NCBI GenBank assembly: GCA_020631735.1
Contig: CM036225.1
Span: 66,638,662 to 66,702,661, forward strand
Direction: 5' to 3'
Length of the DNA stretch: 64,000 nt
Origin: Saccharum officinarum
Lineage: Eukaryota > Streptophyta > Magnoliopsida > Poales > Poaceae
Shown: positions 32,042-43,340 of the stretch, piece by piece
Position numbering within the stretch: the first letter of the stretch is position 1
How the letters are laid out: each line of letters opens with the position of its first letter
Position numbers and translations under genes: made by a program
Notes under the pieces: model-generated
The model's database searches: none
What the model saw: the letters and a program-made list of their open reading frames with translations, nothing else
Told to the model about the DNA's origin: nothing

Positions 32042-34090
32042 TTTTTTTAGGGAAACAGGAGGGGGTTGCCCCCCTACTGTGCTTTTAGTAAAATTAAAAG
32101 GACAAAACAGGTCTTACAGAGAGGTTCAAGAAACAAAAAAAAGGCCACAAAAAAAATCTGCAGAATTATGCATATGCTTCTCGCAATTGATGTAGAAAAG
32201 GAGCTAAACTTCTTTTTGCTCTTAGTATAACTAGAGAAAATTCACTTCGAAAGATTGCTTTGCAGTGAAGGACTGAGGGCTGCACTTGCTTGAAAATTGC
32301 ATCATTTCAAACTGTCCAAATGGACTAACACATTGTCACAATGATCTCCATAAAGAAGGGTAGCTGCAATTGAGATTTGAAGGAGGCCAGGGTTCCAAAC
32401 GGATCAGAGGAACTCTGAATAACCAAACCCAAGGTTGCCCAACAAGATCTTGAAAACAAACAATCCAAGATAAGGTGAACAAGGGATTCTTCCAGGGCTT
32501 GAGTACATAGCACACAGTTATAATCGTCAAGAGCCATTCCTTTTCTTCTTAAAAGCTCCCTAGTACTGAGCCGATCCTTAAGGAGTAACCAAAAGAAGAA
32601 TTTTCTTTTATTCTGACAACAAGACTTCCAGAGCCAGGAAAAGGCTGGATGAACTTGCCTATTACCAATGAGATGCACATATGCACATTTTGAAGTAAAG
32701 ATACTAGAATTCCAAATGTAAGACCATGCATCAAAGCCCTCTTGCAAATTCAAATTCTGCACATTAACCAATAGGTGAATAAACTGATGATAGTTTTCTT
32801 CTGAAAGAGGCAAATGGAATAAATCATGGAGAGCTAGAGAATGATAGAAATGTTGTACAGTGATAAATCTATCTTTTGCAAAGGAGAATGACTCTAGCAT
32901 ATTGGTGCCGAAAGAGAAGCCATTCCAAGAGTCCGACCAGAAAAAGCAAGAAGACCCATTGATAACCGTGGCCATTGCCATGCCCTTAAAAACAGGTAGG
33001 AGTTTCTGAATATCATGCCACCAGAAGGAACCTTTGCGAGTTCTAGTTGGTAGCCATCCATTGGCACATCGAGCTTCCCAAACTAGATTCACCCAGGGGA
33101 TATCCAACCTGTTAAAGAACTTCTGCAAATTCTTTAAAAGCAAACTTTGATTGTGGGTATGCAAATTAAGAACTCCCAGCCCACCACATTCTTTTGGAAC
33201 ACAAACCATTGGCCAAGCTGCCTATGGTGGTTTTCTATCTGAGCCACGTCACTGGTAGTGCTTTCTAAACTTGTCAATTTGCTTGATAACTGTTTTAGGA
33301 AGCAAATAAGTTGACATTGCAAAGGTGGGCAGGGCACTAAAAACTGCATTTGTTATCTGTAAACGAACAGCTGTCCAGCTTGAGTGAGAAAACTTGAAAT
33401 GCTCACCAAACATACGCTCACACTGAGAGACCATAGGCCAGAAATCAGCCACTGTAGGCCTTGTTAGACTTAGAGGCAAGCCAAAATAGGTAAATGGTAA
33501 AGAACCTTTTGAGCACCCCAAAGTTCTTAATAGAATTTCCAACTTGGAGTCATCAACATTAACAGGAACCATCATGGACTTTTCATAATTAACCTTTAAA
33601 CCTATTGACTCAGCAAAGGAGTTGAGCAAAGCTTTAAGAAAGAAAAGCTCTCTAGCATCAGCTTTCATGAAAATTAGGGTATCATATGCATATTGGAGCA
33701 CGGGAAAATCCTGATTGTGTGGCAAAACCAAAGGCAAAGAGATAAGACCCTGATCCTTTGTTGAATTTAACAAGTCTTGTAAGAAATCTGAAGCCAATAC
33801 AAAGAGGAGAGGGAAAAGAGGGTCACCCTGTCTAACACCCCTCCTACAGTGAAAAACCTTTCCTGGAACCCCATTACGAATCACAGCTGAAGTGCCAGTG
33901 TTGAAAATCAGATTCATCCATGTCATCCATCTGTTAGGGAAGCCTTTTTGCACCATTATTTTTTTCATCATATTGTGTTCAACCTTGTCAAATGTCTTTT
34001 CAAAATCCAATTTAAGGATAATAATCTCTTGCCTAGACTAATGACAAAGATGAAGGAATTCCATAGACCAAGCCAAACAAACGCTGCCTG
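32042..34090 (-). mobile_element. LINE 2: 5'-truncated, decayed L1-type LINE
   Basis: The 3' end is the T run at 32042-32048 and the sequence is lost at about 34090. It carries two long ORF2 fragments. It inserted just after the EXO70 ancestor of copies 3 and 4 and was partly included in their duplication. Confidence 0.88.
32325..34010 (-). pseudogene. LINE 2 ORF2 remnant: reverse transcriptase and zinc-binding region
   Basis: The frame 33249-34010 covers the reverse transcriptase core: DFEKTFDKVEH, GVRQGDPLFPLLF and, at the catalytic box, QYAYDTLIF instead of xADD. The frame 32325-33209 covers the C-terminal region, ending in the zinc-binding pattern CVLC...HLILDC. A stop and phase change near 33210-33250 separate them. 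The 5' endonuclease part is absent, so the copy is inactive. Confidence 0.88.
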
Positions 34091-34709
34091 TTGTAATTCG
34101 AAAAAAAAACATACATGGATTGCCATTTCTCCGAATGCATTTAAAATTTCCCTTTAAACTACCAAAAATTAGACATGTATTTAAAATTTTCTTAATTAAA
34201 TTGTAAAGGCGACGGAGAAAATGACTATTTGTTCTTATCTTTTTCATTCATCATTATATATATCCTCCCCGTCTGGCGCCATGCTGTTGGTCTACGCCAC
34301 GCCACGGATTATAGACGACGGAAGCGACTGTTACCTTTCCTATTCGAATCGCTTCCATTTCCATGCACGCACACGTAGCTTCCAAGTTTCTAACTGCAAT
34401 TTCCTGCAAAAGTGAAAGTTTGCTGCCACTTGCTCCATTTTCGGTGGCGCCAGTGTCAAACGTGCATGCATGGGATAAGATGTTCCCCTGGCCCTGCTGC
34501 TGATTTTCACAATCACACCACACCACCGACCAGGCGACCACACCGCCCTGCATGCCCTGCTCAAACCAAATAAACCACCGCCCCCACCTGCGCCGCCCGC
34601 CTCGCGCAGTCACGCGGCCGGACGAGTGGACGACTCGTCCCACACCACCAGAGACACTGATCGGCACAGTCGCTAGCTAGGGGCAGGTTGGGTAGCTAGC
34701 TAGCTTCGC
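34091..34709. other. Upstream region of EXO70 copy 5
   Basis: No gene recognised. A TATATATA stretch near 34254-34262 could be a promoter element, but it is about 450 bases before the start codon. This is probably the original promoter and leader of copy 5, now cut off from the gene body by element C. Confidence 0.4.
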
Positions 34710-34734
34710 ATGGAGATGGAGGCCACGGGCAGGG
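34710..34734 (+). pseudogene. EXO70-like copy 5, first eight codons before the copia insertion
   Basis: ATG 34710 begins MEMEATGR. The 25 coding bases end exactly at the target duplication CAGGG (34730-34734). The reading continues in phase after the second CAGGG at 39566-39570. The joined reading resembles the leader of copy 3 (DRNGGHR type) and the leader frame of copy 2. I infer that element C inserted into the N-terminal coding sequence. Confidence 0.75.
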
Positions 34735-34935
34735 TGTTAGACGGTAGATATTTTCCCTATGTCTAGGATCGGTTTACAAGGTAGTTTCTAAATTGTAGTT
34801 GTGATTGTGTAACAAGATTGATTTGTTGTAACAATATCATGCATGTAACAAGCCACCGCCGGGGGGCTGTTCCCCGAGCTATTTAACACGGAACCGAGGG
34901 CCAAGGGAAGGCACCTCGTTAACCTAAATTTTACA
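34735..34935 (+). repeat. Element C 5' LTR
   Basis: 201 bp, TGTTAGACGG...AATTTTACA. It is paired with 39365-39565. Confidence 0.93.
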
Positions 34936-34949
34936 TGGTATCCAGAGCC
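34936..34949 (+). other. Primer-binding site of element C
   Basis: TGGTATCCAGAGCC directly follows the LTR. It matches the initiator tRNA-Met type site with one extra base. Confidence 0.85.
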
Positions 34950-34971
34950 TATCTCCCCACAGAACTGCGCC

Positions 34972-36224
34972 ATGGCCTCCTCCTCCGCTCAGCACGCAGC
35001 GATCTCAGCCCTAGGGTTTCTGCCGGTCAGTGAAAAACTGACCCGCAGCAACTATCCTCTATGGTGTGCGCAAGTTCTGTCCTCAATCAGAGGAGCTGAA
35101 CTCTATGACTTCCTCAGTCCCACCGCGGAGCCGCCGGCCAAGTATCTGGCGAAGAAAGAAGGAGAGGACAAGGAGGCGGCGCCAATCCTGAACAAAGAAT
35201 ACAGTGCGTGGGTGGCAAAGGACCGGCAGGTCCTGAGATACCTCCTCGTCTCCCTCTTGCAGGAGATTCTTCAACAAGTCTTGTCCGCTGAAACCGCGGT
35301 GGCGGCCTGGGCTGGCATCGAGAAATTCTTTGTCTCCAATCACGTGCGAAGCTGATTAGCACTCGCATGGTGCTAGCAACCGCGTCCAAGGGTGCGTCGA
35401 CGATTGCCGATTACTACTCCAAGATGAAGGGGCTCGCAGACGAGATGGCGACTTGAAGACGATGAGATGGTGTCTTACATCCTGACGGGTCTCGATGACG
35501 ACTATGACTCGGTGGTGACCGCGGTCGCCACTAGGGTCGAACCCATCTCTCTTGGTGAGTTATATACTCAATTAATCAGTCATGAACAGAGGCTCAACAT
35601 GCGCTCTGGAGGATCTCAATCCTCAGCGAACATGGCGTCCCGTGGTGGCAGCCACAATAGCTCCAACCGTGGCGGTGGCGGTTTTGGTTGCGGCGGTGGC
35701 GAGGGCAATCATCAGAAGGGCGGACGCAACGGTGGCAACAACTCCAACCGTGGCCCCTTTCAACCTGGTGTTTTCTGCCAGGTCTATGGGAAAGAAGGTC
35801 ACCCTGCGTACCGCTGCTTCAAGAGATTCGACGCGTCCTTTACAGGACCACCGCAGAAGTCAGCATCGTCTGCCACAACATCGTACGGAGTAGATACCAA
35901 TTGGTATATGGACTCCGGTGCCACGGATCATATTACTAGTGATCTGGAGAAGCTGCTGTACGTGACAGGTATCACGGTGGTGATCACGTCCACGCCGCAA
36001 ACGGATCAGGTATGGAGATATCACATGTTGGTCATAGTGTTGTGCATTCTCCTTCACATCAGATTCATCTGAACAATGTTCTTCATGTTCCCGCTGCAAG
36101 CAAAAATCTTGTGTCTGTTAATAGACTTGCTAAAGATAACAATGCATTTGTTGAATTTCATCCTGATCAATTGTTTATTAAGGAGACGTTGACGAAGAGA
36201 ACTCTTCTCAGAGGCAAGGCTTAA
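34972..36224 (+). pseudogene. Element C gag and start of protease, broken
   Basis: 34972-35355 encodes the gag N-terminus (SEKLTRSNYPLWCAQVLSSI is the typical copia gag start). The frame breaks at about 35350. It resumes at 35467-36072 with gag residues, a glycine/asparagine-rich stretch, and a knuckle reading CQVYGKEGHPAYRC, whose second cysteine is tyrosine. The protease motif WYMDSGATDHIT appears near 35900-35940. A further shift follows, and 36012-36224 carries the end of the protease region. Confidence 0.8.
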
Positions 36225-36299
36225 GGAGGCCTGTACCCGATCAAGTCACTCCACCGTAGACCACCATCAAATAAGCAAGCTCTTGGTGTTGCCAAACCA

Positions 36300-37734
36300 T
36301 CATCCTTCGTGTGGCATAGTAGGCTAGGACATGCTTCTGCTCCAATTGTTCAGCAAATTCTTAGCCGCCATAAACTTTCTTTTATTCGTGATGAAAACAA
36401 TAAACATATTTGTGATGCATGTCAACAGGGCAAAATTCATCAGTTGCCCTAACCAAAGTCAACTAGTGTGTCTACTAGTCCTTTGGATTTAGTGTTTTCA
36501 GATGTCTGGGGACCTGCACCAACTTCTGTTGGCCGTTTTAATTATTACGTCAGTTTCATTGATGATTACTCTAAATTCAATTGGATCTATCTTTTACGCC
36601 ACAAATCTGAGGTGTTTCAGTGCTTTTGTGATTTCCAAAATTCTGTTGAACGCCAATTTAATAGAAAAATCCAAGCTATGCAAACCGATTGGGGGGGTGA
36701 ATATCGATCCCTCAACTCCTTTTTTAAGTGCATTGGCATCACACATCTTGTATCCTATCCCCATGCTCACCAACAGAATGGTGCGGCTGAAAGAAAGCAT
36801 AGACACATTGTTGAAATGGGTCTTACTTTGCTTGCCCATGCGTCAATGCCGCTTAAGTTTTGGTATGAGGCTTTCCAAACTGCGGTGTTTTTGATAAATC
36901 ACCTACCATCTAAAATCATCAATCATGAAACACTCATCAAACGTCTTCATGATCATGAACCTGACTACACCTTCCTCCGCACTTTTGGGTGCACCGTCTG
37001 GCCAAACCTTCGTCCATACAATACTCGGAAATTGCAGTTTAGATCCAAGAGATGTGTGTTCATCGGCTATAGCAATTCCCATAAAAGGGTTTAAGTGCCT
37101 AGATCCAAGTGAAGGCAGGGTTTATATATCACGTGATGTGGTGTTTGATGAAACAGTCTTTCCCTTCTCCTCTTTACATCCTAATGCTGGGTTGAGAGCT
37201 AAACTCGAACTCCTTCCTGACATTCTTCTTAATCCATCCATGAATTTTGGAGATGCACTAATACATGACCAACATTTGATTTCTCCTAAGCCTACTGATG
37301 CGTGTTCTAGTTCCTCTACTTGTACACAGCCTGTAGGAACAAATTCAGATTCAAGTGGTGATCAAATTGGCGAAAACATGGATGTGGAATGTCCATATTT
37401 CATATGTGCTGTCATACGGGGAGCAGGACGCACCCAAGGTGATCTTCCTGTTATCGTCAGGGCGTCTGCTTCGGGATCCACTTCGGGATCAGTCCAGTTG
37501 CAGTCCAGCGCACCGGCGGGTTTGCCCACGCCCTCTCCGTCGGGATCTTCTACGCCAACAACACCCTCTCCTGAGTCTCCGGGCACACCTGAGGGGGAGC
37601 AAGCCGTCAGTCCCGCAGCAGAGCCGACCGGATTAGGTGGCACCTCTGACGCTGGTCTCCCTGGATCTTCTGAGGTCATCGCTGGTGGTGACAATGTAGC
37701 TGTAGCGAGAATGATCAGCCTCTACATCCTGTAA
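36300..37734 (+). pseudogene. Element C integrase, broken
   Basis: The zinc-binding part (SFVWHSRLGHAS type, then CDACQQGK) is visible near 36300-36435, followed by a stop. The core is at 36468-37094 (DLVFSDVWGPAP, IDDYSKFNWIY, HQQNGAAERKHRH). The C-terminal region continues in another frame at 36925-37734, with a proline/serine-rich linker (about 37480-37680). Confidence 0.8.
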
Positions 37735-39351
37735 CTCGACTGCAACGCGGAATTTCAAAGCCAAAACAGTACACTGATGGCATGGTCAGGTGGTGTATGG
37801 CATCTACAGTTGCATCAGAGGAACCAAACAGTGTTGATGAGGCCCTTGGAAATCCAAATTGGGTATCAGCCATGAATGTCGAGCATGAAGCGTTGTTGCG
37901 GAATAAGACTTGGCATCTAGTACCTGCTCCAAGAGGAAGAAATATCATTGGATGCAAATGAGTATATAAGGTAAAGCGGAAAGCAGATGGAACTATTGAT
38001 TGGTATAAGGCCAGATTGGTAGCCAAGGGCTACAAGCAGCGTTATGGAATTGATTATGAAGATACCTTTCAGTCCTGTTGTTAAAGCAACTACCATTCAC
38101 TTGGTACTTTCCATTGCTATGTCCAAGGGGTGGTCTCTGCGTCAGTTAGATGTTCAGAATGCCTTCTTGCATGGAGTATTGAATGAAGAGGTATACATGC
38201 ATCAACCACCAGGTTATGAGGACAAGATACATCCCAACTACATTTGCAAGCTTGACAAAGTGCTCTATGGTTTGAAACAGGCTCCACGTGCTTGGTATGC
38301 CCGACTGTGTGGTAAATCAGAGTCTCTGGGTTTCATATCATCAAAGGCTGACACCTCTCTGTTTTACTATAATAGAGGCAAGCATACCTTATTTGTGCTA
38401 GTTTATGTGGATGACATAATTGTGGTGAGTTCTTCCACAGATGCAACAAATGCACTTCTTAGTGATCTGCAAAAGGAGTTTGCCTTGAAGGACTTGGGGG
38501 ATCTTCACTATTTTCTTGGAATTGAGGTAAAGAAGGTTCAGAATGGTCTAGTTCTGAGTCAACAAAGATATGTTGCAGACATTTTGTCACGTTCAGGGAT
38601 GAGTAAGTGCAAGGCAATTGATACGCCCATGGCTAGTATTGAAAAGCTCAGTGCGGTAGACTGTGTTGCCTTGGGACCAGATGATGTTACTAAATATAGA
38701 AGTCTAGTTGGTGCTCTACAGTACTTGACAGTCACTCGTCCTGATATTTGTTTTGCTATGAACAAAGTTTGCCAATTCTTACATGCGCTTACAACAGTCC
38801 ATTGGAGTGCAGGTAAGCGTATCCTAAGATATATACAGGGAACGCTGAACCTTGGACTCAGAATTAGAGGATCAAAGTCCATGATTGTTAGTGCATTCTC
38901 TAATGCAGATTGGGCAGGAGACGTAGATGACAGGAGATCGACTGGTGGTTTTGTAGTGTTTCTTGGTGATAATCTTATCTTGTGGAGTGCACGGAAGCAG
39001 GCAACAGTGTCACGCTCCAGCACAAAGGCTGAATACAAGTCTTTGGCAAATGCAACTGCAGAAATTATTTGGGTACAGAAGATACTCACTGAACTTAGAA
39101 TTCCTCATCCTCTCTTGGCTCGGTTATGGTGTGACAACCTGGGTGCATACCTATCAGCCAACCCTGTGTTTCATGCTCGGACAAAACACATAGAAATTGA
39201 CTTCCATTTTGTCAGAGAAAGAGTTGCACAAAGGTTGATGGAGATTCGGTTCATTAGTTCAGGAGACCAAGTGGCAGATGGCTTCACCAAGGCTCTCCCT
39301 CATCTCAAGCTAAGAGAATTCAGGAACAATCTCAACCTCGTATGTGGCTGA
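37735..39351 (+). pseudogene. Element C reverse transcriptase and RNase H
   Basis: The start of the reverse transcriptase (NWVSAMNVEHEALL, about 37858-37900) lies in a different frame from the long part 38044-39351. The long part has [14 protein letters not shown] sequence, [15 protein letters not shown], the catalytic [11 protein letters not shown], then RNase H ([39 protein letters not shown]). A stop near 37960 and the phase change at about 38050 break it. Confidence 0.85.
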
Positions 39352-39353
39352 GA

Positions 39354-39364
39354 TTGAGGGGGAG
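39354..39364 (+). other. Polypurine tract of element C
   Basis: TTGAGGGGGAG immediately before the 3' LTR terminus TGTTAG. Confidence 0.8.
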
Positions 39365-39565
39365 TGTTAGATGGTAGATATTTTCCCTATGTCTAGGATC
39401 GGTGTACAAGGTAGTTCCTAGATTGTAGCTGTGATTGTGTAACAAGATTGATTTGTTGTAACAATATCATGCATGTAACAAGCCACCGCCGAGGGGCTGT
39501 TCCCCGAGCTATTTAACACAGAACCGAGGGCCAAGGGAAGGCACCTCGTTAACCTAAATTTTACA
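39365..39565 (+). repeat. Element C 3' LTR
   Basis: 201 bp, TGTTAGATGG...AATTTTACA. The target duplication CAGGG follows at 39566-39570. Confidence 0.93.
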
Positions 39566-41138
39566 CAGGGATGGCGGCGGCGGCCACAGGCCTTCTTGGT
39601 GCTACTGGAGCTACCATCACGAGGAGACCAGAACTGGTTACTACTACTCCACCACCACCATTAGCAGCGGCAGCTCGTCATCAGGTACCATAGTCTCGAC
39701 TCTCGACTGCCTACACATCAACGCCTCCCGCTTGTCCTCTGCCTCAGCCATGGAGGCGGCCATGCACTAGGACTACTTCAGGATCCACGAAGAAACGGAC
39801 GCAGAGCATGTTAAAAGCCTTGCCCATGAATTTTTCGATGCGCCGTTGGTGAATTGCAGCATCAAAGGCAGTGGCGACATGGGTGTTCTGGAGAAGTGGT
39901 TCACGGAGCTTGGTGTCGGCTGGGTTCTGCACCTCGCTAGCGGTGCGTCTGCATGGGAAGAATTGGGTGAGCACACTTATGATGATGGTGCAAGGAGCTG
40001 GATCTAGGCTCTCCATGAGATCACACAGACCATATTCGCTCCATGGCGGCTTCGCTCTTCCGCTCCTTGGGCCTACTACCTAGTATTTATGAGGAGGAAG
40101 GAGATTCCAAGGCTGAGCGTTCTATTCTAGAACTGCTCCTGTTTGCACGGTTTATCCAAGAAACCATGCTGAAAATGCTTGCTTTTGTTGACTCCATAGT
40201 TGCTCTAGATCCTCATGGCGTGCTAGTGCACACACTACACCAGAAGATCCATGTTCTGCTCTGTGTGCATGGTGCGCTGTCCGATGCATTAACGGGGTCA
40301 AGGTGTTATTCCTTTCGACGCCGCCATCTGCAGAAGTTGAAAGGATACGGGGAGGGGTGGAAAACCTCTTGTACGCAAAGAATGCCAAGGCGCGTGAGAG
40401 CATAAGGAGCACATTGGAGGATATTAGGAGTCGCATCATGGAGCCCGTGGTGGACGACTTGCCAGGTGCTCAAACTCCACAAGGATCATCAGACATTCAC
40501 AACGTCACTTTGTTAGTAATGGCTCATATCACCTTCTTGCTCAAAAATTACTCTCCAGTGAATCCAATTGTATCTGAAGCAGCTATCCTTAGTAAGTATG
40601 TGCCTCACATAAATATTGGGTACATTCCACCTTTGGATAGCATGATCATAGAGATGGCGTCTTGTTTACAAGAAAGAATTTTCCTCATGTCAAAAACATT
40701 TCTAGATCAAGGCCTTAAATTCTTATTTTTGCTCAACAACTCAAACTTCATATGCCATAGTCTGCATAACAGCACCACTGGGTTTGCTTTTCTACAAGTC
40801 CATGTCACTTTACTCCTTGAGAAAGTCGAGTACTATTTAGAGAGCTACCTACAAGTATCTTGGGGACCAGTGGTGTCATGCTTGTTCAATCATATACCTC
40901 TTTGCTTTGGGAAAACTACTCCCTGCTACCAAAGTTTGAGTCTGAGTTTCAAAATATGTACACCACTCAGAAGCTGTGTAAGGTTCCAGATCCTGAGATG
41001 AGGAAAAGACTGCACAAATCTATAACTGAGAAAATCATTTTAGCATATAAAAAATACATAGAGGATAACAATGTTACCACCCTAAGATCCACTACCCATA
41101 TACTGGAAGAGATGTTGCAAGAGTTTTTTGAAGGATGA
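39566..41138 (+). pseudogene. EXO70-like copy 5, body after the copia insertion
   Basis: The leader frame continues from 39571 (SSSSGTIVS near 39675-39705, SRLSSASAMEAAM). It meets TAG at 39768-39770 and another in-frame TAG at 40005-40007. EXO70 sequence continues in shifting frames: FARFIQETMLKMLAFVDS (about 40143), a frame at 40303-41001 with DIHNVTLLVMAHITFLLKNY and LKFLFLLNNSNF, then a shift near 40915 into 40860-41138 with FESEFQNMY, KVPDPEMRKRL and LEEMLQEFFEG, ending TGA 41136-41138. Element C separates it from its start codon. It is clearly dead. Confidence 0.87.
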
Positions 41139-41464
41139 TGAACAGAGTGCACCACCAATGCAAGGAGGTCAGCGTAGCAGGTTTCATCTATGTTGATTTT
41201 GAATGAAATGCTAACTGTTGTATTAGATGACTTGGCTTCTCAAGATATATGTGAAGCAAACCAAAAGCTGAAGAATTATTAAACTTCACTTCACTATTTA
41301 TGTATTCTCTCACATTTTTGAAATAGCTGTGGAACAACACAGAGTTGTCTCTACCTTCTACCTTGTAGGATTGTACCAGCACCATTGGTATATATTTAAG
41401 ATTCTCTTCTTGAAATCAAAGCCTCTTGAGTTGTTACTCAACTGTCATTTCTCCAAATGTATTC
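41139..41464. other. 3' UTR and spacer after EXO70 copy 5
   Basis: It contains the family 3' UTR block in diverged form (ATGACTTGGCTTCTCAAGATATATGTGAAGCA near 41226-41257). Nothing else recognised. Confidence 0.5.
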
Positions 41465-41835
41465 ATAATGAGGTCTCACTCTATCCATAATGAACTACAT
41501 AGCTTCCTATATTCTCTAATTCCTCATTGAAGCATAGAGTTTTGTGTATGAAGCGGTTAGCCTTGGAAAATATGTACCTCAGATTAGAGACCAAGAAGTA
41601 GATTTGTACAACATGATCATGGAGATGAGATCTTCTCTCTAAGAAAAAAATTTAAAACATCAAAAAATATTCATAGATCAGGGCCTCATGGTCTTTTTTT
41701 TTTGCTCAACAGCTTATTCATATTGGTTGTTTTTCTCAAAGTCCATGTGGAATCCCACTTTGAGAAAGTTGAGGGCTACATGAAGAGCTATCTATACAAT
41801 CTTGTTGGGTTTTGTGCTTTTTTAATCCTGTACCT
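41465..41835 (+). pseudogene. EXO70-like copy 6, heavily decayed relic
   Basis: Short stretches still read as EXO70 in changing frames: EAVSLGKYVPQIRD (about 41555-41600), MEMRSSL, then HVESHFEKVEGYMKSYL (about 41741-41795). Stops and indels are frequent. Both ends are lost. It matches the middle of the copy at 21433-22872. Confidence 0.7.
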
Positions 41836-43340
41836 CTTGGCTTTCCTGCCTCAACCAATGAGCAACTTAGAAGATACTCCCCTTTATTCCTTTTATGCTC
41901 TTCATAGTTTGCTTTGTTCAAGCACCAGAAACATATGTACCATGTATGATCTTTTCAATTCCCATCGAAGTATAGGAAAAAAAAATTGGCTACATAAATA
42001 TGGTTCCTACAATTTGTGCCTAGCCATTTCCTCATGTGTTGAACTAAAAAACTCTGGTGCACCAACATAATGTTATGCTAGTATAATTTGCATTCCACTG
42101 GGAAGAATGAGTACAAAATAATATTATTTTCTTAGTATAGTGCATACTGCATAGTGGCATTTAATTACTTGGAAATCAAGAAGCTCAAGCTTAAAGCCTC
42201 ATTTTATATTATATTTCACTTTGGCTTTGTCCTAAGTTAAACTTATTTAATTTTAACCAATTACAAAAAAATGCACTAATAATTGTAACATAAAATTAGT
42301 TTCATTAAATTCAAGAGATATGTTTTGGTAGTGCTTTTATTAACTATACAAGTAACCAACATCTTTGGCTACGTACATAAATGTGTTTAATTTCCCACAA
42401 TTGTGCTTATCCAATAGTCATATATCTCCTCTTGTATTCACTCAAAGTTTCAAATCGTACAGGAGAAAAATAACGACCTAGCTGCATGCCATTGCCATTT
42501 GAGTGGAACTAGCAGTTCTGGTTAGGCATCATCGCGTAGCATCATTGTGTCGCCACACAGACAGACACACAGAAGCCCACGTACTATCGATGGCCCATGT
42601 CAACTAAGTACTGGCCCATCACTGTTGCCGCTGTGGCCGCGCCAATTGTTGTCTTACATCGAACCACTATGGATTAATTAATCAAACTATACAGGTTAGA
42701 ATTGAAGTCGTAAGATAAGTTTATTTTAATACCAATAATTAATAAAAAAATATTTATTTTGCATGCTTTTTTGTACTTTTTCTAACAAAATACATATATA
42801 GATCGCAATGAAGTTACGAAAAACTTATCAGTTAGTAGTTTATATGTTTTTCATTAATATCCATTGTTTTTTGGCTTCATGGCGACGAATGTATATCTTG
42901 TTGTAGGTGTCTAATGATGTCATAAATTAAAACTGTGATTTTCAATTTTGAACATATTAGTTTATATGTATTTTTTATCCTATAAGTTGAAAATCGTGTG
43001 TTTATGTCACCTTTATATTTTATCAAAAAATTAGGTTACATATTTGTTTTTTTATGGTGTGCTTAAACACCATTTTCACGGTCAACTTTTCTGCATACAA
43101 AGAACCAAAGTCAATAACCAGCATAGAGATAGGGTTTTAAACTAACCAATTCCACAAGTGTTATTAAATATTTGCATGCAGGTAAAGTGTACAAGAAAAC
43201 ACACAAAAACAAAGGACAAAGTGGTGAAATGGACAACATGTCAACTTTGGACTTCACCACATATAGACATAAAGGGAGAAATTGGCCAATACCACTCAAA
43301 CTAGGCCCAAGAAAAAGGGACACCACGTGGGCTACACTCC
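41836..43340. other. AT-rich intergenic DNA
   Basis: No gene or classified element. A block at about 42815-42980 (TCTTGTTGTAG, TGATGTCATA, TGATTTTCAATTTT) is similar to 25105-25270, so a dispersed repeat or an old duplication is present. Confidence 0.4.

Larger units (their letters stand above)
29344..32110. repeat. Tandem duplication of an EXO70 body plus LINE 3' end, about 1.4 kb
   Basis: Unit 1 (29344-30788) and unit 2 (30789-about 32110) are almost identical. Each runs from GTCATCAGGTACGATAG through the EXO70 body and 3' UTR into the first about 70 bases of LINE 2. LINE 2 continues only after unit 2, so the order is A-B-B-C. At the junction AACAGGTCATCAGG, the bases GTC are common to the LINE end and the EXO70 start, which is a microhomology join. 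Confidence 0.92.
34735..39565 (+). mobile_element. Element C: short-LTR Ty1-copia element, Ale/Hopscotch type
   Basis: It is complete, with 201-bp LTRs at both ends (TGTTAG...TTTTACA), target duplication CAGGG on both sides (34730-34734, 39566-39570), a primer-binding site, a polypurine tract, and gag and pol remnants. By eye the LTRs differ at 7 of 201 positions, so the insertion is not very recent. A length of 4.8 kb with short LTRs fits the Ale (Retrofit/Hopscotch) lineage. Frames are broken in several places, so it is defective. Confidence 0.92.
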
